From positions 35,936,950 through 36,000,949 of the forward strand of contig OX439047.1 of assembly GCA_949317995.1 (NCBI GenBank): a stretch of DNA of 64,000 nt. Reading direction: 5' to 3'. Numbering within the stretch: position 1 is the first letter of the stretch; each line of letters opens with the position of its first letter. Positions 34,982-46,029 of this stretch are shown here, in pieces. The position numbers were made by a program, and so were the translations under genes. The notes under the pieces are model-generated. The model was given only the letters and a program-made list of their open reading frames with translations. It was not told the DNA's origin and ran no database searches. The stretch comes from Acholoe squamosa (lineage: Eukaryota; Annelida; Polychaeta; Phyllodocida; Polynoidae).

Positions 34982-35256
34982 TACCGTATTGGGCTGTATA
35001 AGCGCCCGGGCGCTCATTGATTTCAACTAGCCCATACCCCCGGCACTCATTCAAGACTGGCACTTATTCAAGACTTTAACCCTTTCACCCCTGAATTTCT
35101 GTTACTCTATGGGATTTGCTTGCAAATCCTGCTTTATGGGGTGGAAGGGGTTTTAAAATATAGTGTATTTCAAAATTTCATTACCCCTGTACCCCCGACG
35201 CTTATTCAAGACCGGTGCTCATTCAAGACCCGGCGCTCATACAGGCCAATGCGATA
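34982..35256. mobile_element. TA-flanked MITE, family T, copy 1
   Basis: The left end is TACCGTATTGGGCTGTATAA and the right end is its near complement (CTCATACAGGCCAATGCGATA). TA at both borders suggests Tc1/mariner-type insertion. The body has repeated phrases TTATTCAAGAC and GGCGCTCAT. A separate segment at about 35079-35155 (AACCCTTTCACCCCTGAATT to TGGAAGGGGTTTT) also occurs alone at 48155-48230, so it is probably a nested insertion. Confidence 0.8.
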
Positions 35257-36839
35257 GGCTGTAATTCTGTTAGCCTTATCACTTTCTATGCTTAATTAAG
35301 TTTGATTGCATTATCTGAAATATGAATTGAACGATTCTTGAAAATTCTTTTTTTTTTCTTATGAATTTTGTCGACATGACTGAAATCAATCCTAAAAAGC
35401 ATTGGTGACTGGCGAAATATCAGGATATTACTACTAGCTATTAAGTGACTTAGGTGATTATAATCTTCAGTTCATTTCTCCAAATTGACATCTATATGTA
35501 CCTATTATGTCCCCATCTCAATCTCAGATGTTCTATTTCATTTAAACCAAGAAAGTAAGAATATTAACAGAATGTGATGTGTTTTGCCACAACTGTGATA
35601 GGTCGTAGCTGTGATACCGATACCAGGTTATAGCATATATATATATGCCTATTCCAACCCTTTCCCACGGCTGTCCCCTAGCTGAGACGCTGCTCTATTA
35701 TGTACCTCACCAATTTGCATAAACAGACACTGCCCAATGTGCTGACTACACTAGTCCAGGGGACCGGACAGGGCCATGGCAAATAGAGTTATGTGCTTAT
35801 ATGGGAGAGCACTGGTATCTTTAGTATTCCTACCCAGCCTTCCCGGCCCCCATTGCGCTGACCACAGACGCTACTTCCCCATTACCCAGGGTTCCTACTT
35901 CCGGTTGATGAATCACATGGTCAGGCAGCGTCCTCTGGTTTCCATGGTAACAGCCAATACTTGGCTGTTTGCCTCCTGTAGGTCCTGAAGCCTTAGTCTG
36001 TTGTACTTGGCGGGCTTTCTATTGTTTTTGGTGCTTGGAAGATAACACAGACAACTGTGTTTATCCTGTCAATAAACTCATGCTTTTTTCATCTCCAGTG
36101 ATCATTGCAAAGAATCTTAATTGCTGTCTTCTCAAATAAGGAAGAATGTGATGTTGAATAAAGGTGCTTTGCCCGGCTGTCCACTGCATTTACCTCTCAC
36201 TTTATAAAGTTTCGATGGAATAATATTTTAAAAAGAATTAAGTAAATTGTATTATACTGGCCCTAGATGGCTTCACCGAATTTTGCTTGAGACATCTTTC
36301 TCCACTATACAGCATCCAATGGTTTTTACCTTTACACTTATTATAATGGGTGTGCAGGATAGAATTGCAGACTGCAGACTAGGTGTACCAATGTAGGATT
36401 GTAGAAGTGTGTCCCTTTTTGTACAAGAAGGCCTCTATTTGTCACAGAGGTAATGCTCATGTACCTCTCAGGTAGAACATTTTATTCAGGCAAGACGCCA
36501 GAATTTTCCGCACACAATTTCTATAAAAGGAAACTAAAAAGTACCGTAACAGATGATGTAGGACAGTATAAGCGTAACTACAACGGGGGCCAAAAAACGA
36601 GTTCTACAGATATCATTATCCAAATACATCAGTATCTGTAAGGTATATACACGCATTATGGAGTGGCCAGTTTAGCATGGAGCAGTTCGCCCTTTGATGA
36701 AGGTGTAAATAAGTAATGGCAGAGCTGCTCCCATTCAGCTCACATCAGCTCCCATCAGCTCACCGCTATCCACGTCCATAGCGAGCCAGGGGACCCAGCA
36801 GAAAATGGCAAAATAACACACCCGACGCCTGCTTTATCC
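35257..36839. other. Non-coding stretch
   Basis: It contains a short (AT)n, a GC-richer patch around 35770-36000 with an ETS-like CTTCCGG and the X-box listed separately, and AT-rich filler. A 70-codon plus frame over the patch is not supported as a gene. Confidence 0.45.
35938..35951. promoter_or_regulatory. RFX X-box-like motif
   Basis: GTTTCCATGGTAAC fits the inverted-repeat X-box bound by RFX factors, with a CTTCCGG about 40 bp away. RFX sites mark cilia-gene promoters in animals, but no gene start is recognisable here. Confidence 0.35.
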
Positions 36840-37060
36840 CCCCTTTATCCAGGGCGTGCTTACGCTGTCGGCGTGCTGGCCCACTCTCGTAATGACCCTC
36901 GTGATCTCGCGAGAATCCTGAACGAGGCTGCGAGGCGTCCCTCACGTGGACCTATCATGCTTTGCGCAGCGATCAATTACACAACGAGAATCAAGCGAGA
37001 ATCAGCGTTGACAGGAGGCAGGGGGGCCGTGTAGGGTCGGGACGTGTTCGCGCATGCGTA
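36840..37060. promoter_or_regulatory. CpG-rich promoter-like region
   Basis: TCTCGCGAGA lies at 36905-36914, TCACGTGG near 36940 and the NRF1-like CGCGCATGCG at 37049-37058. CpG is clearly denser than in the flanks, with many CGAG/CTCG words. The combination is usual for broad housekeeping promoters. No exon is recognised on either side, so the gene it may serve is unknown. Confidence 0.45.
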
Positions 37061-37467
37061 TAGAAAGTTAGTTTTTTTTAGGGTTGACTGTAAGCCGTAG
37101 AGTTGGAAAGGTTTGAGATTCAGTTCCGCCTATACTATGCATAAGCCGGGTGGCGTCACTTGTCAGAATCTAAAATGGAGTGGTCTATCTTAGGAAGAGG
37201 CAGGGGTAGATAGTGATCAGAATACAGCTCGAGTTGACGTTATGTATGGGAAAACCATACACACCAAAAAAAACACGTTCTCACTTTATGAAAACAGAAC
37301 AGACATCGGTTGGGGCACTTGCTTTTACATTTATTAAGTGACGCACGTGAGGGGGAGGAGGGTGTGCCATGTACATGAGCTATAAATGAAAATCAAGTAT
37401 CAACCTATTAGCTTGTGCTAACCGTGGGGACTTTAGCTTTCCAGCATTTCAGTGGACATCCTGAGAA

Positions 37468-37544
37468 ATATGTGACACGATCTGCGAAAAGGGGGCTTAG
37501 TGCAGAGGGTTCTAAGACCCCTTTTCCCAGTCCATGTCACATAT
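37468..37544. repeat. Hairpin element, family H, copy 2
   Basis: A 77-bp hairpin with 33-nt arms (28 paired) and an 11-nt loop. The left arm contains TGTGACACGATCTGCGAAAA. It is oriented opposite to the copy at 6746. The two arms differ from each other in the same way in both copies (ACACGATCT versus ACATG), so the family spread as an already imperfect hairpin. Confidence 0.78.
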
Positions 37545-38288
37545 GTCTGTCAGTGACAATAGCGTCGCCCACTTCATTTACTACTAACCATTTTTTGCTA
37601 AGTATAACCCCGGGGAAAATGTCCCATTTTCCATTTGCTTTGTGCTTAAACTTTTAACAAAGGGGGGCTTTAGTATCTAAGTATAGTTTATTACTATTTG
37701 CTTGTAAGCTGTCAAAGGCCATTACCAAGTACAAGCCGCCTTAGGTAGCGCTCTAGGGCTGGACATCCAATGGTTTGTCCTACATAAAGTGCCCCACAGT
37801 TGGGGCACTAAAGACTTATCATAGAAATAAGTTACAAAACTAACGTTAAGTGCTATGAGGGACATATAGAATAGACTTCCAAAGCTGGCCAGTAAATGGA
37901 GCATATATACATGAGCAGGCCAGGCAATCACCTTTATATTGCTTTTTACTTTTTAAATTTCGCAGCAATCAGGTAAATTGAAATGACTATATATGTGATT
38001 AGAATTATATTGTACTAGAGATTTCTTGAAATCATACACAAACACAAGCTTTGTAAACCCATAGAAACACCATTGGATATACCATATAGTAATTTACTGA
38101 AATTACTGACATACCAACATGATGCCAATATGCTTTTTGTGTAGCTGTTTTTATATCTATTCCAGGAAACAAATGTATCCAATCTTGTATATCCTGTTTT
38201 CAAATTGTAACAGAAAATCGCCCTGTGCAGTTACAATAAATGTCTATTTTATAAGACATATAAAAAAGAAAAATCCCAAAACCGCAAG

Positions 38289-38473
38289 CTGGGCTTCCCT
38301 AGCCCACTTAAAAGGGTTTCTGTCTCCTCTTTCCTATCGCCTCAGATGCGGGTGGTGCACTTATGTGCAGGCACCGACACATTCCTCTGTGAAATTGTGT
38401 AATGTAGTTCTCGCCATGAATATGACCTTAGCTGTCGAAATGGCGTTAAACGTCTATTACTCACTTACTCACT
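38289..38473 (+). mobile_element. SINE-like retroposon, family S, copy 4, with 13-bp TSD
   Basis: It starts CTGGGCTTCCCTAGCCC, carries the core ATGAATATGACCTTAGCTGT and ends in (CTCAC)n. The perfect direct repeat CCAAAACCGCAAG flanks it at 38276-38288 and 38474-38486. This is the best-preserved copy and shows true element ends. Confidence 0.9.
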
Positions 38474-38630
38474 CCAAAACCGCAAGTTAATCTGCACGGA
38501 ACGGAAGCATTGGAATAATTAACAGAGCAAGTTGGGGACAGATTCAGCTTGACTCACTGTTTGGGGGCCATTGGGGGCTGTATTTCGTAAGAATCTTGGA
38601 TAGAGTGTAGCAGATACATGTACCGTATTG

Positions 38631-38809
38631 GCGCCGGGGCCTTGAATGAGCGCCGGTCTTGAATAGGTGCCGGGGGTACAGGGGTATTGAAATTTCAAAA
38701 ATGTACTATAATTTAAGTCTTGAATAAGCGCTGGTTTTGTATAAGCACCGGGGGTATGGCCTGGTTGAAATTACTGAGCGCACGGGCGCTTATACAGCCC
38801 AATACGGTA
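38631..38809. mobile_element. TA-flanked MITE, family T, copy 2
   Basis: A 179-bp element with ends TACCGTATTGG and CCAATACGGTA, a perfect 11-bp inverted pair including the TA. Inner phrases (CTTGAATAAGCGC, GGGGGTA) match copy 1 at 34982 in inverted order. The flanks ACATG and CATGT read through a TA target. Confidence 0.85.
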
Positions 38810-41800
38810 CATGTCAAGTCACTTCCAGGAAGGGGTCTCACTACTCTCAATATGACCTCTCACACGTTATTGCCTGTTCTATAGACCATTCCATAGTTAC
38901 CATTTACTTTTGTACTTCTTCATTCCATGTAGTTATTTTGTCCTGGGTGTGCTATAATTATGTACATTATAGGCAAATAGCGTGGGAACAAGCTATTCAA
39001 TGCCTGACTCATAGTATATGATGGTATGATACCATTATATATCTAACCACGGGTCAAATGATCCACTATTTACAACAAACTGCGCTCGTTACTGGTTATG
39101 TACTCCCTAATAGTTGGTAATAGCCGAGCAATAGTAGTACTAATGAGCCAAGGAGAATGCATAGAAAACAAATAAAATTATCATTTCTGACGGCCATGGT
39201 TCTAATCATGTCTTGGTGTGCTCTTAGTTAACATTTGTGTTAACATTACAAACATAGATTGAATAACATAATCTTAAGAACGCTTCCATAGAGATGTATA
39301 ATCTAAAATGACCCCTTTGTAAATAATCGCTTCACTTGTATAACAAATGCTGCTGGTTTGGCTTTGATTACCTATCTGTACGTATACATATCTTCTACAT
39401 GAGGACCATGGAGCTGGATCCCAAACCATGGAGGTGGATCCTCCTTGGTTTTCATACATTAACGTCACTCCCACACTGTCTAGGTCAACACCACTGTCAC
39501 AAGCAATGGTGACATACCACCCACACTACCCAGGTCCCCTGACACCTTGGTCACCACATATGTCATGATAGATGACCTTGGAAAGGATACAAACAAGGAC
39601 CAAAGGTCAATTACAGGTCAATGAGACTCCACTGCCAAATACTCCTAGCTTAAACGTATAGGACTATATTGTCTGGGGTCATATGAATCATAACTTCTGA
39701 TGCGTTTAAGGAAGTTGAGATGGGTCTTGTGAAGGAGCATGGTAGTTGTGTTTTGCCAATATGGACTTTGTATATGAGGTCAAGTGAAAGCTGGCCAAAT
39801 GAAATCCTGGTCTGGACACAGAGGTTCTCAGAGGGACTATTACATGTAATAAATTGTAGCAGATAATAACACCAGATACTTTTAATAATTCTCTCCGAAA
39901 ATCCCAATCTAAATGAAATATTTTCAAAGAAATTTTACCGATACTATCAAGTCCCCCTCCATATTATGGAACCTTAATTTACCTACCCATACTCTAATAG
40001 TTACAATCCTATTAGGGAGGAGAATCTATCAAGATAAAATACATTGATATAAACATTACTTAAACAAGACCAGTGGACTGCACTGAGAGGCTAAGCTACT
40101 TTTCTCAGTGCATTCCTCCCACTTCCCAATCCCTCTACAAACATGATTATAATCAATAATTATAGAACACAGCATAATCATTCCCAAGTAGATCCTGCTA
40201 TTACTCCATTTGTTAGAAATAAACCAAGCCTACACCACACTACCCCTTTCTCACGAGGAAAAATAATAATCTTATCATATGAAAGGGATGGGGGGATGGA
40301 AGAATGACACTGCAGTCAGAAGGAGTGTTGAAGCGGAATGTGAGACAGCATCATATTTGCCTCAAGCATTTAGTTTTTTCCCTCTCGTCTAGCTGTTGTT
40401 CTTGATTAAAAGGCCTGGCAAGGAAAGTGAATTGCATTTAGCATTTGTGTTTGTTTTAGGTCGATTGAAATATTGGTTGTGGGTGTTATCCCATTTAAGC
40501 AAATCTAGTGGAAATGAAATATGTTCTTATGCTACTACGCTGATAGGACTGAATTGGGAGTTGATACGTCTCTTTATCAGTTTACAATACGAGAGTATTA
40601 TAGATAATACCATTGTTTAAATAGTTCGCATGCCACTTAAATATCCCTTGAGTTGTTCTGGGTTGTGTGATAAGAACATAAGTTCTCTCTAGCACTCGGC
40701 CTCATGATGTGCTTTAAATGTCATTATTGCTACGCACTACAATGCATGTGTGGACTCTCAAATCTACCAGATGCCACGCCTTGATTTCTTTAACGTTGAA
40801 ATTGATAAGATATCTCAGGCCTATACTGATTGGGTCATGAAACATCTAACACAATTGCATGTCCATAATTTCTGGGTCTCTGAATATAACACCAACGTAT
40901 TTATGGCATGATATCAATGCATTATTCAAGTCAGTCCTGAGCAAATAGCGAGACTCCTTCAAGAAAATATGGACAGTGTATACATAAATGTACATGTATG
41001 TTGTGTTTGAAGCCCTGGGTGTTTTTGACAGAACCTATAGAGTGGCTGCTTGCTTGCGGGTTCCCTATAGTACTAATAGATCTCTTAGGTGACACTAACA
41101 CTGATCTATTATTTTTAATGACATGTTTACCTAGAGCCATATGTAAATGTAATTAACAAACACAGTCATGGCATACGCCAAAGGCATCTTTAGGAAAGGA
41201 CAGACGTGTATACACTCTAAAATCTCAAGTTGTCCTTATCCATCTTACCCTTCTCGTATGGCTGCATATTGAGATAAAGAAAGAAGTCCCCTAAAGGAAA
41301 TCCATAATGATTATACCATGCAATCAATACTTGTTGCCATGGTTCAATTTGTTCATAGCTTGGGGAAAAATGCCTAATATTCTCCTGCTATAGAGTCCTT
41401 TCATGTAATCATGCTTCAGTGTGGTATATAGGTTGTGACAAAGTACCTAGCCATTTTAGGTATGCCAGAATCTCCACAGGATATTACCACTTACATGACA
41501 CTATAGCTACAATAGAATTAATTACACTTTAGATATTTAATTACCGATAAAGAGCACTGCTGTTACCCCACACAGTACATCTATACACAAAGTCTTCAGT
41601 TCATCCCGCCCCCTATTTACAAGCACACATAGATTTATACCACAGCTATTACTCTTTGATAGTAAGGACTGACTGTTAATGTTCTTCCTACAGGTGGCGA
41701 CACCTGGAGGCCCCTTCTCAAGGCCATCCATCCATCACAAGGTCAAGTAGGCCTGACCTTGGGAATGTGAAGGACACTGCTTTGGGATAGGTGATAAAGC

Positions 41801-42904
41801 TCTTAAGGCCAACTCGTTGTTTTTATGTTGACACAGCTTCCTCCTGATAGTAGACATATATGAAGTGTGAAGGAGAGAAGTTGCAGTCAAAAAATAAAAA
41901 AAGAGGCTGTGATTTAGGTTTTTAACTGAAGCACTTTAGCTCTCTTCATCAGGTCATGGATGTCAGGACACACTACTGGTGTTAACTCAGAGTTTATTAT
42001 GGGACAGGATGTTTGTCTTGCCAAGATGCTTACATCTGTCTAAACCTTAGTGGATTTCAATCATTTGTGGTCGCATTTAGTTCCCTTTCTGTAGCCTACG
42101 TGACCTATAATTCTAAAATGTGAGCGAGAGTGGACTTTTTTTCATTCAATGCTTTTAAAAATTGTGTTGGTAACTTAATGTCTATAAATATCATTATTGG
42201 ACAAAATCTACTAGCACAAAACTTGAACCTTTGAATTAGCATTGATAATACACTTAATTCTCTTTACGTTGAACAAATTGAAATGGGATGGGAAGCAATC
42301 AGCCAGCTCTTATTTTGAATAGATTTGATGTCCTAGAGTCATATCAATAACCTCCATTAACATAAAATTTGGGAGGCAGATGGGACATTAGACCCATTCA
42401 GGATAATAATGTATTAATCTGACACCGTTTGTTATCAGTGTTTGGATTTGTTCAAGTACTAGTGGATCTCCATGGTAACATATTTCACGAAGGGTTCATA
42501 AATTCAGCACTAATCTCAAACTAAATCTCCATACTAATCAGCAACCAGGATATAAAGCCATGTCCACGCAGAAGGATGCCCCTCACAGGTCCCCTAATAG
42601 GTCACGCCCCTGACCTTTGTTTTCCTCAAGGCCATGTCAAGGTCAATGACTAGGGAGGGGTCACTTAAGTGCATCTCTGCTGCTGATGGGCTACCATATG
42701 GGCTGGTTGCATGCCATCAAAGGGTTCATTGATTAATTGGACTATATTAATTGACATTTCCCAATTAGGCCGGATGACCTTCAATATGATATCTCGGTTA
42801 TCTTGTTAGTAAACCGGCCATCATTAGAGTTTCACATTTGCCTTATCCAGCCATGTAGACCAGAGGTATAGACTTTAGGTGTAATAGCATGCAATGATGT
42901 ACCA
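38810..42904. other. Non-coding stretch
   Basis: AT-rich, with no exon supported. Nuclear-receptor-type half-sites recur at about 39560-39620, 41738-41761 and 42599-42616. No transposon is recognised. Confidence 0.5.
39604..39620 (+). promoter_or_regulatory. Perfect DR5 nuclear-receptor element
   Basis: AGGTCAATTACAGGTCA contains two exact AGGTCA half-sites separated by five bases, the arrangement preferred by RAR/RXR. A further complementary half-site (TGACCT) lies about 30 bp upstream. It is a motif-level call. Confidence 0.4.
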
Positions 42905-42918
42905 TTGTACATATTATC

Positions 42919-42986
42919 GGGCTTTCCTAGCCTACATAAAAGGGTGTATATCTCCTCTTTCCTATCCCTTCAGGATGTATGCAGTG

Positions 42987-43034
<48 letters not shown>

Positions 43035-43134
43035 GTGCGGGCACTGACACATTCCTTTGTGAAAGTGTGCAGTTTAGTAGTTCTCGCCATGAATATGACC
43101 GTAGCTGTCGAAATGGCATTAATTATTCACTCAC
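42919..43134 (+). mobile_element. SINE-like retroposon, family S, copy 5, with internal (TA)n
   Basis: It starts GGGCTTTCCTAGCC, has the family core and ends in TTCACTCAC. A (TA)n microsatellite at about 42991-43031 has expanded inside it at the point where other copies read CACATATGTG. An imperfect duplication TTGTACAT lies on both sides (42905-42912 and 43135-43142). Confidence 0.8.
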
Positions 43135-43200
43135 TTGTACATGATATGTGAGCCAGCAAGCAGAAATGGGGGTTCTTGCAGGATTTAGTACCTGTTTTAG

Positions 43201-43214
43201 CCACCAGGGGGCAC
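43201..43214 (+). promoter_or_regulatory. CTCF-like motif, copy 1
   Basis: CCACCAGGGGGCAC is a near-consensus CTCF core. Upstream bases (TTTAGTACCTGTTTTAG) also resemble those of the site at 44295, so the motif is carried by a small repeated block. Confidence 0.45.
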
Positions 43215-43998
43215 AACTTTGAGCTAGAATAGGAACAATATGCCTATAATTGCTATAGGATACTTTTTTTGTGAAGAATTCAAAGATTTTTGATAAAATG
43301 TTCTATTGGTCGAAAATCATAGAAGGTTTGCATATGACGAATTTGGAGGTATTCCAGCCCCATCTCTTCGAATTGTAGTTTCCCCCTCTATTTCTTTGGC
43401 TCAAATTGTCAGGCTGGATGAGATCTTCATGTTACATATGGGTTTTGATGGTCCTATATGCATATTTTGGGCTCCAGGGGGGTAAAATGTGCCCAAAATG
43501 CCCAAAATTGTCTGGGCGAAAATTGTGTCTGGGAGAATGACATTTGAGTTACAAGCCATGTTGAGGGCTTAATTTCCTACAGAAACAATCTTCATACCTC
43601 CATGCAAATCTCAGGTCCAGACTATTTTGACCTGTAGATTAAGAAAATCACATAATCATTTATGTCAGATGTGTCCTTGCTATTGTAAAAGAAGCATACT
43701 TATCAGAATTCTTTTTCTGGGCACATGTCTGGGCGAATGACATGTAAGGCCCCATATGCACACTTTCTATGATTTATGACCTATTTTTGGGGGAAGGTTC
43801 CATATTTGGCATTAAAAAGAATGTTTTTGGGCCAAAATAGGCATTTTTGTTGATTTCTGTTGCGATGGAAGAATGATATTCATTCTAAATAAGAAAATCG
43901 ATGATCCTATTTGAAGGAATGTTTCACAAGGTCCACTATGGTGAAAACAGAATGAAAATATCATTTCTAGATCAAAAGTAATGGGCAAAAGAATGAAG

Positions 43999-44029
43999 AT
44001 TTATGCTAATTTAGCTAATTAGCATAAAT
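43999..44029. repeat. 13-bp inverted repeat with POU-like words
   Basis: ATTTATGCTAATT and AATTAGCATAAAT are perfect complements around a 5-nt spacer. ATGCTAAT, an octamer-like POU site, appears again immediately after at 44031. Confidence 0.5.
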
Positions 44030-44294
44030 TATGCTAATTATAGTTGTATCTCATGACCATGGAGACATAGGGCTTATTGACATTCACAAAATGGTCATAC
44101 CTACCCATATTTAGCAAGCTATTCCTCCAAAACTAACAGGAGTATCTTCTCATGCAATTTATCATTGTAAAGCTAGTAATCTGAATTTTAAAGTTGACTT
44201 TTAGCACGGAGCACCCTTTCTCCTTGCCTCTACACATATGTGGCCCAACGGGAGAGAACACGCCTCCAGGGGGAATTTTTAGTACTGGTTTTGG

Positions 44295-44308
44295 CCACCA
44301 GGGGGCAG
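44295..44308 (+). promoter_or_regulatory. CTCF-like motif, copy 2
   Basis: CCACCAGGGGGCAG lies 1094 bp from copy 1 in the same orientation, preceded by TTTAGTACTGGTTTTGG. Confidence 0.45.
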
Positions 44309-45274
44309 TATATGGGTAAAACATTGACAAATATGCTAAAAAAGCTTTGGACCAATTTTTCATAAGGTATCCAGTGGTATGCTTAAAATTATTCCATCTC
44401 CACTGAAAATGTTCCATTTTTGGAATGTTACTTGCCATGGAAACATAGAAAATTGGTAGATAAGGCAATTTCTGGTTGCCATGGAAACCACTCCCCTATT
44501 CCAATTGGGAATTTTTGCCACAAACTTTTTTTAAAATTCCTTCAGGAACCAAGAACTGAAAACAGAACATAAAAATTCCCGCTAGAACCAATTTTATGAC
44601 ATAAACATCACATTTCTTCATTTATTTTTCCACAGAACTGTATTTTTTTGCATTATTATAGTGTTTATGATAGGATATAATGCATTTAGAGCTTATTTCC
44701 CATTTTCAGTTGTACACACCAACCTAGGTTTGACAAGCAATTACAGCAAAACTACTGAGGATATTTTAGCTCAAGATATCTCATTTTAAAGCCCATGACT
44801 TAAAACTGCAATTTTCCCCCAGGAGGCATGTTTTCCCTCACCCTCGCCAATATTATTAGGCCTAAGTAGTCTCCAACTATAACCCCCAAAAAAGGTACAA
44901 GTAGGTAAAAAAAACCCAACTTTTCCTATACAAGCTATATATGCGCATGAATGTTTAAAATTGTATCCACTCTCCTTGTACATGTGTACTATTCCACACA
45001 TGGTTCTCTCTAGAACCCGCTCTATAAATAGATGTTCAATCACAAATTCTATGTTTCCCTGCAAAGGCCTTTGCATATTTCCACCATGCCCAGACATCAG
45101 TCACCGCTACTATATATAGAATCCGCATAGAACTCATATCTATGCACATACCCCCTGCTACAGCCATATCCCCATACCCACTCCCGCCATCCAATTTATC
45201 TACCACTTCATGAATTGACTACATGTTGCACTTTTTTTTTCAAACGAATCCTCATCACTACAGATCGTGAAAAA

Positions 45275-45275
<1 letters not shown>

Positions 45276-45325
<50 letters not shown>
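45276..45325. repeat. (CA)n microsatellite, left flank of the foldback
   Basis: About 25 CA dinucleotides on the plus strand, ending five bases before the foldback terminus at 45331. Confidence 0.95.
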
Positions 45326-45328
<3 letters not shown>

Positions 45329-46029
45329 TTGGTGTAACCAGCAAATTGGGGACATTCATGGGAACACACACCTACAAACTGGGGACGTCTTGCGAACCGG
45401 GGACGGCTCACTTCGCATGACCTTGAGAAAAGGGGTGCAATGGGTTTGGGTATCACAAATGACCTTGAAAAATGGTTATGAACATGATTTCTAGTGTGTC
45501 AACAAAATGTCCCCAATTTGGCCTGGAGCAACTTGTGCTGTGTGTAAAAAGTTAGAGCTATTTTTTTTGTGATTTTTGCCTGTGTGTAAAAGTCCCCAGT
45601 TTGTTTTGCACACTGAGAGATCTGTGTGTCCCCAGTTCGCCCAGTAATCTGGGTGTATTGCCTAATTGGCTTTATTGCCATTTCTGACCTATTAGGGATT
45701 AATCCAGTGTATTTGCATAAAAATTGTCACAAATTTGAGCCAGACGTTGAATCTGTGTGCCTGCAAACTGAGGAATTTCCTTAATAGACCCTGTGTGTCT
45801 ACAAAGTGAGGACATGACTTCACAGTGTGTGCTTGCAAACTGAGGCCTAAGAGACTTTCTCTTGGGTATGGTCAAATGCAAAGAGTGTAAACAAACTGAG
45901 GTCTTGATATTAGGCATCATATCTTTTTCTACCCCTATACAAGAGCATTCAGTCTATTTACGAAGAATAGACACATTTAAACAAGGACAAGACATCATTT
46001 TCTAGCTGTGTGCTCAAACGAATTGAGGA

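Larger units (their letters stand above)
43135..45275. other. Non-coding stretch with two CTCF-like sites
   Basis: It contains two related blocks around CCACCAGGGGGCA at 43201 and 44295, a POU-like palindrome at 43999-44029, and repeated Watson-symmetric CCATGG words at 44437 and 44475. No exon is supported. Confidence 0.5.
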
